DNA of 64,000 nt. Source: Psychrobacter sp. JB385. GTDB lineage: Bacteria; Pseudomonadota; Gammaproteobacteria; Pseudomonadales; Moraxellaceae. A program made the translations under genes and the position numbers. The notes under the pieces are model-generated. The model ran no database searches. It worked only from the letters and a program-made list of their open reading frames with translations, and was not told the origin of the DNA. Below are positions 38,128 to 48,331 of the stretch, piece by piece (the stretch's first letter is position 1; each line of letters opens with the position of its first letter). The stretch is taken from assembly GCF_900163785.1 (NCBI RefSeq), contig NZ_FUKN01000013.1, forward strand, positions 1 through 64,000, in the 5' to 3' direction.

Positions 38128-39171
38128 ATGCAAGTTACCCGTATTATCCCTGATGTGCCAAGCTTTTTGGCCAGTAGTATGAGCTTTGATACTTGGTCTA
38201 TTCTGTTTTTGGTGGGTCAATCATTAGTCATCTTTTTGGTCGTGGTATTGGTTGCCGCGATGATGATTGTTTATGAGCGCCGCATGCTCGCCTTATGGCA
38301 AGATCGTTATGGTCCAAACCGCGTTGGACCTTTTGGTTCGTTGCAGTTAGTTGCGGATATGCTCAAAATCTTCTTTAAAGAAGACTGGACGCCAAACTTT
38401 ACCGATAAGTTTATGTTCACTTTGGCACCTGCGGTCGCGATGTTCACGGCACTGGCCTCGTTTGCCATTATTCCTATCTCGCCAACGCTAGGTGTGGTTG
38501 ATTGGGATATTGGTATTTTATTCTTCTTTGCCATGGCAGGTATCGCGGTTTATGCGGTGATGTTCGGTGGTTGGGCCTCTGCCAACAAATTCTCGTTACT
38601 TGGTGGTTTGCGCTCAGCGGCACAAACGATCAGTTATGAAGTGTTTTTGGGTTTATCGCTGATGGGCGTTGTTGCGCTAACAGGCTCATTTAACTTGCGT
38701 GCCATTGTTGAATCACAAATTGATGGCTGGTACATCATTCCGCAGTTTTTTGGCTTTTTGACTTTTGTGGTCGCTGGTGTGGCAGTGACGCACAGACATC
38801 CATTTGACCAACCAGAAGCAGAGCAAGAACTGGCTGAAGGTTATCATGTTGAATATTCTGGCATGAAGTTCGGTATGTTCTTCATTGGCGAGTATGTCAA
38901 CGTTGTCTTGATTTCTGCCTTGATGACTTGCTTGTTCTTTGGTGGTTGGCTTGCACCTTTTAATTTAGATATTCCATTTATTCCACCAGCTTTTTGGTTC
39001 ATGATTAAAACGCTGTTTTTTATGACCATGTTTATTTTGGCTCGAGGCTCACTCATGCGTCCGCGTTATGATCAAGTGATGAATTTTGGCTGGAAAGTAT
39101 GTCTGCCAGTAACGCTGATTAATCTATTAATCACTGCTGCAGTCATTTTGATCTTTTCCCCAACGTTGTAA
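38128..39171 (+). CDS. nuoH: NADH-quinone oxidoreductase subunit H
   Basis: NuoH is the membrane subunit that lines the quinone channel. Eight hydrophobic helices are seen. [21 protein letters not shown] and [21 protein letters not shown] are family blocks with conserved charged residues. SD CAGGAGGTG lies at 38115-38123. 347 residues. The start is two bases after the nuoG stop. Confidence 0.97.
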   Translation: MQVTRIIPDVPSFLASSMSFDTWSILFLVGQSLVIFLVVVLVAAMMIVYERRMLALWQDRYGPNRVGPFGSLQLVADMLKIFFKEDWTPNFTDKFMFTLAPAVAMFTALASFAIIPISPTLGVVDWDIGILFFFAMAGIAVYAVMFGGWASANKFSLLGGLRSAAQTISYEVFLGLSLMGVVALTGSFNLRAIVESQIDGWYIIPQFFGFLTFVVAGVAVTHRHPFDQPEAEQELAEGYHVEYSGMKFGMFFIGEYVNVVLISALMTCLFFGGWLAPFNLDIPFIPPAFWFMIKTLFFMTMFILARGSLMRPRYDQVMNFGWKVCLPVTLINLLITAAVILIFSPTL

Positions 39172-39226
39172 TCGTCACTAGCCATCACTGATGAACTAGG
39201 GTAAAGCTGATAAGGATAATAATCCC

Positions 39227-39775
39227 ATGTTTACTACCATAAAAAAGACCGTCATTGGTATTTTTACCATTGTCCGCAGCATGTGGATGGTCAACAGTCA
39301 TGCGCTCAGACCGCGTGACACCATTCTTTATCCTGAAGAGCCGGTACCGGTACCGCCGCGTTTTCGTGGACGCATTGTGCTCACGCGTGATCCTGATGGA
39401 GACGAGCGCTGTGTGGCTTGTAATTTGTGTGCGGTGGCCTGTCCGGTCGGGTGTATCTCATTACAAAAAGCCGAGCGTGACGATGGACGCTGGTATCCAG
39501 AGTTTTTTCGGATTAACTTTTCGCGCTGCATATTTTGCGGATTGTGTGAAGAAGCCTGTCCAACGACAGCCATTCAAATGACCCCAGATTTTGAATTGGG
39601 TGAATATAAGCGCCAAGATTTGGTCTATGAAAAAGAGCATTTGCTTATTTCAGGACCGGGTAAATATCCTGATTATAACTATTATCGTGTGACGGGTATG
39701 GCGGTAGCGGACAAACCAAAAGGCGCCGCGCAAAATGAAGCGGCACCGATTGATCTAAGGAGCTTGCTGCCATGA
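39227..39775 (+). CDS. nuoI: NADH-quinone oxidoreductase subunit I
   Basis: NuoI binds two [4Fe-4S] clusters (N6a, N6b) with [16 protein letters not shown] and [16 protein letters not shown], both complete. 182 residues, with an N-terminal amphipathic helix for membrane contact. AAGGATAATAATCCC precedes the ATG at 39227. Its end overlaps nuoJ in an ATGATGA junction. Confidence 0.97.
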   Translation: MFTTIKKTVIGIFTIVRSMWMVNSHALRPRDTILYPEEPVPVPPRFRGRIVLTRDPDGDERCVACNLCAVACPVGCISLQKAERDDGRWYPEFFRINFSRCIFCGLCEEACPTTAIQMTPDFELGEYKRQDLVYEKEHLLISGPGKYPDYNYYRVTGMAVADKPKGAAQNEAAPIDLRSLLP

Positions 39776-40488
39776 TGAATATTTTGAACCATCCTGAACT
39801 GGCTGGGTTTTATTCACTTGCAGCAGTGGCGATATTTGCCAGTCTGCGCGTCGTGACTCAGGCCAATCCAGTGCATGCTATCTTATCGATGATTGTGTCG
39901 TTGCTAGCCATCGCGGGGATATTTTTTGTACTGGGTGCGCCATTTGCGGGTGCGCTTGAGATTGTCGTCTATGCTGGTGCCATTATGGTGCTGTTTGTCT
40001 TCGTTATCATGATGCTCAATTTGGGTATGAGTAATGACGAGCGCGAAGAACGTTGGCTCGATGCGGGCACTTGGGCGATACCGACAGGTTTGACCATCAT
40101 AATTGCTGTGATTCTTTATGCACTGATCGGTCTTAATGATGACGGTACGGCTATGATTGGTGGTACCACTGTATCTGCCAAAGCCGTTGGCACTGTGTTA
40201 TTTACCAAATATGTGATGCTAATAGAAGTAGCAGCTTTATTACTGTTGGCAGCTTTAGTAGCCGCTTATCATTTGGGCAAAGAAGCCAATGATGACGAGA
40301 TTGTCAGTCATGACAGCCAAAAACTGCATTCAAATGCTGACTTGATGAAATCCTACAATCACAATGGCTCTCATGTAGAAGACGACGCAGCAAAAACTTA
40401 TGAATATAAAGATGTTGATCCACGTGACTACGTGGGTGCAAAAAGAGTCGTGGATATGAAACGAGTCACGCGCAAGGAGTCAGACTGA
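39772..40488 (+). CDS. nuoJ: NADH-quinone oxidoreductase subunit J
   Basis: NuoJ is a five-helix membrane subunit; [22 protein letters not shown] is the central helix, which in the family contains a pi-bulge. It has 238 residues against 184 in E. coli; the extra is a charged C-terminal tail (from about 175). Start at 39772 overlaps nuoI, end overlaps nuoK by one base. Confidence 0.95.
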   Translation: MMNILNHPELAGFYSLAAVAIFASLRVVTQANPVHAILSMIVSLLAIAGIFFVLGAPFAGALEIVVYAGAIMVLFVFVIMMLNLGMSNDEREERWLDAGTWAIPTGLTIIIAVILYALIGLNDDGTAMIGGTTVSAKAVGTVLFTKYVMLIEVAALLLLAALVAAYHLGKEANDDEIVSHDSQKLHSNADLMKSYNHNGSHVEDDAAKTYEYKDVDPRDYVGAKRVVDMKRVTRKESD

Positions 40489-40895
40489 TGGTACTAGCAG
40501 CGAGCGTGGCACAAGACGTATCGAATGTGCCGTTTGCCCATGAAGTGGCAGGTTTAGTACAGCCTGCTGCTGAGGCACAAAACTTGTTGGGAATGATACC
40601 GATGAGCCATGGATTGATTTTGGCAGGTATTTTATTTGCCATTGGTTTGTGCGGTGTCATGGTACGGCGTAATTTCTTATTTATGTTAATGAGCCTTGAG
40701 ATCATGATGAATGCCGCAGCACTGGCATTTGTCATAGCAGGTAGTCGCTGGGTCGATCCTGATGGACAAATTATGTTTATCTTTATTTTGACATTGGCAG
40801 CAGCAGAGGCCGCCATTGGTTTGGCAATATTATTGCGGTTTTATCATAAGCGTGGGCATCTAGATGTCGATAGCGCCAATGAGATGAAAGGATGA
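40488..40895 (+). CDS. nuoK: NADH-quinone oxidoreductase subunit K
   Basis: NuoK is a three-helix membrane subunit. The family start is [12 protein letters not shown] (residue 36 here), and glutamates in [14 protein letters not shown] and [12 protein letters not shown] sit in the proton path. ATG 40488 overlaps the nuoJ stop (TGATG) and has a strong AAGGAGT site, so 35 extra N-terminal residues are probably translated. An internal start at the MIPM codon would give the usual 100 residues. Confidence 0.95.
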   Translation: MVLAASVAQDVSNVPFAHEVAGLVQPAAEAQNLLGMIPMSHGLILAGILFAIGLCGVMVRRNFLFMLMSLEIMMNAAALAFVIAGSRWVDPDGQIMFIFILTLAAAEAAIGLAILLRFYHKRGHLDVDSANEMKG

Positions 40896-40899
40896 TGTC

Positions 40900-42774
40900 A
40901 TGAGTTTATTACCATTAACCTTTATATTCCCGCTCGTTGGCTTTTTGATTTTAGCCTTTATGCGCGACAAGTTAACGGAGCAGGTAGCAGCGATTGTCGG
41001 TGTTGGTAGCATGCTGCTATCGGCATTGTGCACACTGGTGGTCAGTTATACCTTTTTGACCACGAGTCCTGCCGGCACGGTTATAGAGATACCGCTATGG
41101 ACATGGTTCCAAGTGGGCGATTTTGCGCCAAGTTTTGGACTGAGCTTTGATGGCTTGGCATTGACCATGACAGGTGTTATTACTGGCATTGGCTTTTTAA
41201 TCCATTTATTTGCTGCTTGGTACATGAAAGGTGATACTGGCTTTGCGCGTTTCTTTAGCTATATGAATTTGTTCGTGGCCAGCATGTTATTGCTGGTATT
41301 GGCAGATAATTTGTTCTTACTTTATCTTGGCTGGGAGGGTGTGGGTATCTGCTCGTACTTGCTCATCGGTTACTATTATCATGATAGAGCCAATGGTCGT
41401 GCGGCGATAAAAGCCTTTACGGTCACGCGTGTGGGTGACGTATTCTTAGCCTTTGGTTTATTTTTATTGTTCCGCGAGTTTGGTACGCTCAATATCCAAG
41501 ACATTATCACGCGCGCGCCAGAAGTTTTTGACATCAATAATCCAATCATGATGTTAACTACTATGATGCTAGTCGGTGGTGCAATGGGTAAATCAGCCCA
41601 GTTGCCACTACATACATGGCTTGCCGATGCAATGGCAGGACCGACGCCCGTATCAGCACTGATTCACGCCGCGACGATGGTGACAGCAGGGGTATATCTA
41701 ATTGCTCGTCTACACCCATTGTTTGAGCTGACGCCAGGTATTTTATTGTATTGGGTTGGTGGTGGTGGTGCCTTGACGTTGGTCGTTGCTGGATTCTGTG
41801 CACTCGCGCAAACAGACATCAAACGTATCCTTGCGTATTCAACCATGAGTCAGATTGGATATATGTTCTTAGCGCTTGGCGTAGGGGCATGGCAAGGTGC
41901 GATCTTCCATTTGATGACACATGCTTTCTTTAAAGCCTTACTATTCTTATCATCAGGTGCGGTCATTCTTTCGGTACATCATGAGCAAGACATTTTTAAG
42001 ATGGGCGGTTTGCGTAAAAAGATACCATTGGTATTTTGGTGCTATATCGTCGGTGGTGGTGCGCTCGCTGCGATACCTTGGGTTACCGTTGGTTTTTATT
42101 CTAAAGAAGCGATTCTTTGGGAGACTTATGCCACAGGTCATCTTGTCTTGTTCTACATGGGTGTGTTCGGCGCGTTCTTAACGGCAATTTATACCTTCCG
42201 TATGATTTGGATCATATTCTTTGGCGAAGAAAAAACCCATGCGCATAAGCTATCAGGGGTGTCTTATTGGTTGCCTTTGACGGTATTACTTGTATTGTCT
42301 ACCGCTGTTGGTGCGTGGATCACGCCGCCATTAAATGGGGTATTACCAGAGAGCGTTGGTCATCTATTGGAAGTGGCAGGACAAGATCACGCTAAGCATA
42401 CCGCAGAGTATATTGCGATGGGTGCGATGGCAGCTGGTTTGATTATCGCTGCGCTGCTTTATGTGGTCAATAAAGGTCGTATGCTAACCAGCTTTAAACG
42501 GTCACGTATAGGCGGGGCGCTATATCACTGGTGCTATCACGGTCTAGGCTTTGATGCGTTATATGATCTAATTTTTGTAAAACCCTTTTTATTCATCGGC
42601 CGCTTATTTAAAGCCGACCCTATTGATAAAACGTGGTATGTATTACCCAAGCTGGCTTCAGCAGGTAATAAGATATTGTCTGCGACGCAAACAGGGTCAC
42701 TTCGAGGTTATGCAACAAGCTTTGGCTTGGGTATGGCTGTATTGCTCGTGCTGGTAATGATGACGGTGGTATAA
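40900..42774 (+). CDS. nuoL: NADH-quinone oxidoreductase subunit L
   Basis: NuoL is an antiporter-like proton-pumping subunit with many helices and a long lateral helix at the C-terminal end. The proton-path glutamate is in LFLLYLGWEGVGICSYLLIG, and the lysine in GGAMGKSAQLPLHTWLADAM. 624 residues, normal. Confidence 0.97.
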   Translation: MSLLPLTFIFPLVGFLILAFMRDKLTEQVAAIVGVGSMLLSALCTLVVSYTFLTTSPAGTVIEIPLWTWFQVGDFAPSFGLSFDGLALTMTGVITGIGFLIHLFAAWYMKGDTGFARFFSYMNLFVASMLLLVLADNLFLLYLGWEGVGICSYLLIGYYYHDRANGRAAIKAFTVTRVGDVFLAFGLFLLFREFGTLNIQDIITRAPEVFDINNPIMMLTTMMLVGGAMGKSAQLPLHTWLADAMAGPTPVSALIHAATMVTAGVYLIARLHPLFELTPGILLYWVGGGGALTLVVAGFCALAQTDIKRILAYSTMSQIGYMFLALGVGAWQGAIFHLMTHAFFKALLFLSSGAVILSVHHEQDIFKMGGLRKKIPLVFWCYIVGGGALAAIPWVTVGFYSKEAILWETYATGHLVLFYMGVFGAFLTAIYTFRMIWIIFFGEEKTHAHKLSGVSYWLPLTVLLVLSTAVGAWITPPLNGVLPESVGHLLEVAGQDHAKHTAEYIAMGAMAAGLIIAALLYVVNKGRMLTSFKRSRIGGALYHWCYHGLGFDALYDLIFVKPFLFIGRLFKADPIDKTWYVLPKLASAGNKILSATQTGSLRGYATSFGLGMAVLLVLVMMTVV

Positions 42775-42775
42775 G

Positions 42776-44401
42776 ATGATTGAGTTACAACAAACGTGGA
42801 TGCTACCAGCATTAATCGCAATTCCTTTTATTGCAGGGTTGCTGTGTTGGTTGGTTGAGCGATTTAATAAGCGTCTGCCACGCTGGATTGCGTTGGTCGG
42901 TATGATATTGACCTTTGCACTATCACTGATGCTCTGGCAGTACGGCAATTTTAGCGGTATGAGCAAGCAAGTCATTGCACCAGATTCAGCCGTGCCTTGG
43001 GTGGCTGAATTTAGTGTGCCTTGGATTCCAAGCTTTGGTATCAGCTTTCATTTGGCGCTAGATGGTCTATCACTACTAATGGTGGCCTTGACAGGTCTGC
43101 TAGGTATTGCCGCTGTGGCCTGTTCATGGAATGAGATTCAACGTCGCGTTGGCTTCTTCCACCTGAACTTGCTATGGAGTCTGGGCGGCGTCATTGGTGT
43201 TTTCTTAGCCATTGATTTGTTCTTATTCTTCTTCTTTTGGGAGATGATGCTGGTTCCTATCTATTTCTTGATCGCTATTTGGGGTCATGATGTGGTTGGC
43301 AAAACCAAAGAATACGCGGCCACCAAGTTCTTTATCTATACCCAAGCCTCTGGTCTTATCATGCTGATTGGTATTTTGATATTGGTCATTATCAGCTACG
43401 CACAAAAAGGCGTGGTGAGCTTTAACTATAATGATTTACTCGGTACGTCACTTGGCGGCTGGGAATATCCAATCATGCTGTGTTTCTTTATTGGCTTTGC
43501 CGTTAAGTTGCCGATTATTCCGTTCCATGGCTGGTTGCCAGACGCGCATGCGCAGGCACCAACAGCAGGTTCGGTGGATTTGGCAGGGGTTTTGATTAAG
43601 ACTGCGGCTTATGGTTTGATTCGATTTGTTTTGCCGTTATTTCCTGTGGCATCTCAAGAGTTTGCGCCGATTGCAATGACGTTGGGTACGATTGGTATCT
43701 TTTACGGCGCATGGTTGGCCTTTATGCAAACCGATATGAAGCGTTTGCTGGCGTATACCAGTATCTCGCACATGGGTTTTGTGGTATTGGCTATTTATGC
43801 TGGTACGCTACTCAGCCTACAAGGCCTGATGATTCAGATGCTGGCGCATGGCTTAAGCTCGGCGGCACTCTTCATTATGGCGGGGCAGTTATATGAGCGT
43901 CTGCATACTCGCGATTTGACCTTGATGGGCGGTATGTGGGGTCAGTTCCGTTACTATGCACCGATATTAATGTTCTTCTGTGCTGCGCTGCTGGGTATCC
44001 CTGGTACAGGTAACTTCATCGGTGAGTTCATGATTTTATTTGGCTCGTTTGCTCAATATCCGATGTTCGTGGTATTTGCAACGTTTAGCTTGGTATTGGC
44101 AGGATTGTACTCGCTGATACTGATCCACCGTGCGTTATTTGGAACAAACAATATTGCCGAACTGGCGCTCGAAGAGACCAAATCACATGGGTTACCCACG
44201 CGTAGACTTAAAGATTTGGGTAAGCGTGAGCTGTCATTATTACTGGTATTGGCCGCTGGACTGGTATGGCTTGGACTTTATCCGCAGCCGTTCCTCGATA
44301 CGTCGAGTCACGCGATGCAGTGGATCAATAATGCGTATGTATACAGTCAAGTAACACAGGTAGATGCATCGCAGTTGCTTGATGCAATGGAGGCACGTTA
44401 A
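42776..44401 (+). CDS. nuoM: NADH-quinone oxidoreductase subunit M
   Basis: NuoM is the second antiporter-like subunit; FFFFWEMMLVPIYFLIAIWG holds the conserved glutamate and FAVKLPIIPFHGWLPDAHAQ the lysine. 541 residues, slightly longer than E. coli (509). It starts one base after nuoL's stop. Confidence 0.97.
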   Translation: MIELQQTWMLPALIAIPFIAGLLCWLVERFNKRLPRWIALVGMILTFALSLMLWQYGNFSGMSKQVIAPDSAVPWVAEFSVPWIPSFGISFHLALDGLSLLMVALTGLLGIAAVACSWNEIQRRVGFFHLNLLWSLGGVIGVFLAIDLFLFFFFWEMMLVPIYFLIAIWGHDVVGKTKEYAATKFFIYTQASGLIMLIGILILVIISYAQKGVVSFNYNDLLGTSLGGWEYPIMLCFFIGFAVKLPIIPFHGWLPDAHAQAPTAGSVDLAGVLIKTAAYGLIRFVLPLFPVASQEFAPIAMTLGTIGIFYGAWLAFMQTDMKRLLAYTSISHMGFVVLAIYAGTLLSLQGLMIQMLAHGLSSAALFIMAGQLYERLHTRDLTLMGGMWGQFRYYAPILMFFCAALLGIPGTGNFIGEFMILFGSFAQYPMFVVFATFSLVLAGLYSLILIHRALFGTNNIAELALEETKSHGLPTRRLKDLGKRELSLLLVLAAGLVWLGLYPQPFLDTSSHAMQWINNAYVYSQVTQVDASQLLDAMEAR

Positions 44402-44404
44402 GTC

Positions 44405-45883
44405 ATGAATAATATTACAATGAATGATTTGATGGAATTGTTGCCTTACGCGCCAATTATTATCGTAGTCATTACGGTATTGGCAGTTATGATTGCCATT
44501 GCAATCAAGCGCTCGCATATGGTCACTGCGGCAATCACGGTTGCTGGTTTAAATATCGGCTTATTTACCTTAATTGGTCAAATGCTGGGTATTGTGAATA
44601 GTGGCAATATCATGCCAAACGCTGAGCAGTTATTTGTGATTGATAACTTCGCTCAGTTTAATATGGTGGTTATTTTTATCTGTGCATTGGCCTGCTGTAC
44701 GCTATCGTATGCGTATTTGGCCAATTTAAAAGACAATAAAGACGAACTATATTTGCTCATGTTGCTATCGACGATTGGTGCGTTACTCATGGTAAGCGCT
44801 CAGCACATGGCATCATTCTTTATGAGTTTAGAGATGCTATCAGTGCCGCTCTATGGATTGCTAGCTTATACGTATATGCGTAGCCGCTCGCTTGAGTCTG
44901 GGTTGAAGTATCTGGTATTGTCTGCAACTGCATCGGCAACGTTGCTTATGGGCATGGCCTTTATTTACGCAGAGGTTGGCTCGTTGGCTTTCAAGCCCAT
45001 CAGTATGATGCTGACCAATCTATTTGAGTCGCCACTATTGATTCTTGGTGCGGCAATGATGATGTTCGGTATAGCTTTTAAACTGTCAGCGGCGCCATTT
45101 CATATGTGGACGCCCGATGTTTATGAAGGCGCACCAGCACCTATTGCGACTTTCCTAGCGTCAGTCTCAAAAGTGGCGATGATGGCACTTGCGGTTCGCT
45201 TCTTAATTGATACGTCTTTATTGGCATTGCCCTCGGTACAGATGTTACTGATGGTCATGGCAACCTTATCAATCTTGGTGGGTAACTTATTAGCCATACG
45301 TCAAACCAGTCTCAAACGCCTGCTTGGTTACTCTTCGATTGCCCATATGGGTTATGTGCTGATCGTTATCGTGAGTATTGGTGCAGCAGCTGATAGTATC
45401 TCTAGTATGTACATGGCAATTTATGCGTTCACATCTATTGGTGCCTTTGGGGTTGTGACCTTGATGTCGAGTCCGTATCGCTTGTCTGGTGAAGCGGATG
45501 AGTTGACGCATTATCAAGGACTGTTTTGGCGTCGTCCTGTCCTGACCGCTGTGATGACGATTATGATGTTATCGTTGGCAGGTATTCCTTTGACAGCAGG
45601 TTTTATTACTAAGCTATTTGCGATATTGTCTGCGGTACAAGGCACGCATTGGTTCTTAGCAGCGATGATTATTTTGGGTAGTGCCATCGGCTTGTTCTAT
45701 TATTTGCGCGTGATGCTCACGTTGTTCAAACGTCCTAAGCAGTTTATTGAATTTGACGTGTCTGGACAATGGGGTATTCGCATGGGCGGCATTATGGTAA
45801 TTGCGGTAACAGCGATTATTGTTTTCTTCGGTGTTTTACCTAACAGCATGATTGAGTGGGCAAGTCTGGCGCGCATTTGGTAG
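44405..45883 (+). CDS. nuoN: NADH-quinone oxidoreductase subunit N
   Basis: NuoN is the third antiporter-like subunit and last gene of the operon. MSLEMLSVPLYGLLAYTYMR holds the conserved glutamate and GIAFKLSAAPFHMWTPDVYE the lysine. 492 residues. The stop lies about 85 bases before the operon terminator. Confidence 0.97.
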   Translation: MNNITMNDLMELLPYAPIIIVVITVLAVMIAIAIKRSHMVTAAITVAGLNIGLFTLIGQMLGIVNSGNIMPNAEQLFVIDNFAQFNMVVIFICALACCTLSYAYLANLKDNKDELYLLMLLSTIGALLMVSAQHMASFFMSLEMLSVPLYGLLAYTYMRSRSLESGLKYLVLSATASATLLMGMAFIYAEVGSLAFKPISMMLTNLFESPLLILGAAMMMFGIAFKLSAAPFHMWTPDVYEGAPAPIATFLASVSKVAMMALAVRFLIDTSLLALPSVQMLLMVMATLSILVGNLLAIRQTSLKRLLGYSSIAHMGYVLIVIVSIGAAADSISSMYMAIYAFTSIGAFGVVTLMSSPYRLSGEADELTHYQGLFWRRPVLTAVMTIMMLSLAGIPLTAGFITKLFAILSAVQGTHWFLAAMIILGSAIGLFYYLRVMLTLFKRPKQFIEFDVSGQWGIRMGGIMVIAVTAIIVFFGVLPNSMIEWASLARIW

Positions 45884-46198
45884 TGGTCAGGTCTGGTCAT
45901 TTGTTTTTATAGAGACAAGATGAGTCACTGCATACGGTGGCTTGTTGGTTGTTACGGTTAGAAAACCAAGATGCGCCTGCTTTGTGATAAGCTTGGCGCA
46001 TCTTTTCGTTTGTGGCGTCTAAAAATTCAATAAGTATAAATATCATAGTCATTGAAAGGTAATATCCATACAACACATATTGCTGATGCAGTTTTTCTTG
46101 TTTACTGTCTCTTCGCAAGCAGAGACTGCAAAAAATTTACACCAGCAATACCGTCGCGATTTTAAAGTATTCCAATTATAGGTAAGTGAAGCATTATT
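45884..46198. other. Intergenic region between nuoN and fpr
   Basis: This 315-bp region holds the nuo terminator and presumably the promoter for the reductase gene. A 73-codon frame on the minus strand runs through the terminator stem and is not credited. Confidence 0.6.
45968..46006 (+). terminator. nuo operon terminator
   Basis: AAGATGCGCC (45968-45977) pairs with GGCGCATCTT (45995-46004), with an inner GCTT/AAGC stem, and T run after. It lies 85 bases after the nuoN stop. Confidence 0.8.
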
Positions 46199-47041
46199 AT
46201 GAGTGACAATATTCAAAAGGTAACCGTGCTCAGTAAAACCACATGGACACCAAATCTATTTAGCTTTACGGTGAGCCGCCCTGATAGTTTTAAATTTACC
46301 GCAGGTCAGTTTGTACGTTTGGGCGTGAATCCTAGCCAATTACAGTACTATAAACAGCAAAACGCCGTCGCTGATAACGGTCATGATGAGGCAGCTAATA
46401 CAGCACTGAACGAAGATATTTTTCGTGCTTATTCGATAGTGTCGTCGCCTTTTGACGAAGTATTAGAGTTCTTCTCTATTGTGATTCCTGATGGCGCGTT
46501 TACCTCGCAGCTCCAGCATTTACAAGTAGGCGATGAGTTACTACTCAATACAATGCCTTTTGGTTTTCTAACCTTAGCGCGTTATCAAAAACCGTTGCCA
46601 AAAGATTTATGGCTATTAGCGACTGGCACAGGTTTGGCCCCTTTCTTATCAATGCTGCAAGATTTAAAGACATGGGAAGATTACGAGCACATTGTACTTG
46701 CCTACAGCGCACGCTCGACGGAGGAGCTTGCTTATGTGGAGAAAATTGAACGTTTGCAAGAAGAATTTGGTTCGTTGGTAGACAACCCAGCGACATTGAC
46801 TTTTATACCTATTGTCACTCGTGAGTCTGTCGAAGGCGCATTAACAGAACGGTTACCAAAGCTGTTGTTAGAGGGTACGTTGCAGGCGCGAGCAGGTATC
46901 GAGCTAAACATCGATAGTACGCACGTCATGCTATGTGGCAATCCAGATATGGTAGAAGATACCAAAGAGACATTGAAATCGTTGGGGCTGGTTATGAATC
47001 GACGCGGCGAGGGCAATATTGCGGTAGAAAACTATTGGTAA
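46199..47041 (+). CDS. fpr: Ferredoxin--NADP+ reductase
   Basis: The 280-residue flavoprotein has the FAD block RAYSIVSSPFD, NADP loop ATGTGLAPFLSML and the C-terminal GEGNIAVENYW that stacks on the flavin. It passes electrons between NADPH and ferredoxin or flavodoxin, in oxidative stress and Fe-S assembly. A short insertion near residues 55-70 is asparagine- and alanine-rich. It is separated from nuo by a terminator and so is probably an independent unit. Confidence 0.92.
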   Translation: MSDNIQKVTVLSKTTWTPNLFSFTVSRPDSFKFTAGQFVRLGVNPSQLQYYKQQNAVADNGHDEAANTALNEDIFRAYSIVSSPFDEVLEFFSIVIPDGAFTSQLQHLQVGDELLLNTMPFGFLTLARYQKPLPKDLWLLATGTGLAPFLSMLQDLKTWEDYEHIVLAYSARSTEELAYVEKIERLQEEFGSLVDNPATLTFIPIVTRESVEGALTERLPKLLLEGTLQARAGIELNIDSTHVMLCGNPDMVEDTKETLKSLGLVMNRRGEGNIAVENYW

Positions 47042-47103
47042 GTATCAGTTGCGAGCAGGCACAGGGTTGATATCGACCATTTTTAAGTTACTTTGTGAAA
47101 AAT

Positions 47104-47145
47104 AAGGCGGTCTTTAAAAGTGAATAATCTTTTAAAGACCGCCTT
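47104..47145. terminator. Bidirectional terminator after fpr
   Basis: A perfect 17-bp stem (47104-47120 with 47129-47145) with an eight-base loop lies between convergent fpr and the minus-strand unknown gene. The AT-rich flanks suit either direction. Confidence 0.8.
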
Positions 47146-47169
47146 AAAGTATAAAAAAGTAAATATACT

Positions 47170-47943
47170 TTAAGCTTGGCTGGGTTCGGTAGCATCTTCT
47201 ATTGGTCTGATCGGACCTTGCATCAGCTGAGGTTCATCATCATCGCTAATGATGTCTTCATTGCTACTGGCTGCCAGCAAATCTCGATAGTTGATCTGCG
47301 TTTTTAAAATCATCTGTTCTTCTTCAAGCTCGCCATAATTCACCTGAACCTTATGCAGCGTGCTGATGATTTTCTTATTACTCTTGAGCCAGCGATTGAT
47401 ATCAAGATAAATGATTTCATCTTTGGTACGCGCAATATTGATGTAGGAGAGGATAAAGCCTAGCGGGTCTTTTTTGAGTATACTATGATAGAACCAGATA
47501 AAAAGCTTAACGCCTTGACGTTTGAGAAACGACTCACAGCGTAGGTTGAGCACATCAGTATAAGTCTGCTGCCCAAAGACAAAGCGCTGCACATTGCGAT
47601 CAAGCTGCACATGAACCAAGCTAAAATTACTGGCGATCTCAGCATAAATGCCACTGGTATTGACCGTACAAAATAAGCGAAACCAGTCGTCATGCATCTC
47701 AACACGCAACTCTAAAATGGCTTTTACGTTATCAGTGACGAATTTTTGCAGGGCATCGTTGACGTATTTTTGGGCAACGGGTAGGGCGATTTCGTCTTCG
47801 AGTTTGTCAGTCGTTTTGTTATATATTTGCTTAATCGACTGAGTAAGGCGCTCCCAGCCTCCACTAAATGACTCGTCAAAACGGTCACCCATGTTTTCGA
47901 AAAACTCATCGAAATTCTCTGAATTATTTACGTTATCACTCAT
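47170..47943 (-). CDS. Unknown acidic soluble protein
   Basis: From ATG 47943 the 257-residue protein begins MSDNVNNSENFDEFFENMGD, an acidic, helical N-terminus. The middle (VRFGQQTYTDVLNLRCESFL region) is mixed, and the C-terminus after about residue 205 is acidic (NEDIISDDDEPQLM). No signal or membrane segment is seen. The family is not recognised, but the intact frame and normal base use suggest a real gene. An upstream start at 47994 is less likely. Confidence 0.7.
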   Translation of the reverse strand: MSDNVNNSENFDEFFENMGDRFDESFSGGWERLTQSIKQIYNKTTDKLEDEIALPVAQKYVNDALQKFVTDNVKAILELRVEMHDDWFRLFCTVNTSGIYAEIASNFSLVHVQLDRNVQRFVFGQQTYTDVLNLRCESFLKRQGVKLFIWFYHSILKKDPLGFILSYINIARTKDEIIYLDINRWLKSNKKIISTLHKVQVNYGELEEEQMILKTQINYRDLLAASSNEDIISDDDEPQLMQGPIRPIEDATEPSQA

Positions 47944-48331
47944 GTTATCAAAGCCACTCAAACTTATTATCCTTATAATAATAGGGGTCGTCATTGAATA
48001 CTTATAAAACAGTATATAGCAAATATAACGGCTTCAAAATAAACACCTACACTTTGTAGTAATTCATTTGAGGACGACTGCGCCTAATGTAAAACAAACA
48101 TTGCCATAATAAAAATATCATTGTACCGATCTATTTTCTTTTGAGCTGCTCAGCCTACTCATAGGTCGATTACAGCTACTGGTATGGCAAAATGGGATGA
48201 AAATACGGCATCACAGTTATACTGGCAGTGTAATTCTATGTCATGTTATGATAGCACTGGCATTGTTTTAGGCTCTGTAGCAATAGTGCTTTTTATTTGT
48301 TTGACTTGATTTTTATCCGCTGAGACCTATT
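47944..48331. other. Divergent promoter region
   Basis: This 388-bp stretch lies between the minus-strand unknown gene and the TonB-like gene. A TATGAT hexamer at 48247-48252 could be a -10 box for the latter, without a good -35. No gene is seen. Confidence 0.5.

Noticed and set aside
45897-46118. 73-codon minus-strand frame after nuoN
   Set aside because: It runs straight through the nuo terminator stem, has no clear ribosome binding site, and its sequence is explained by the hairpin.
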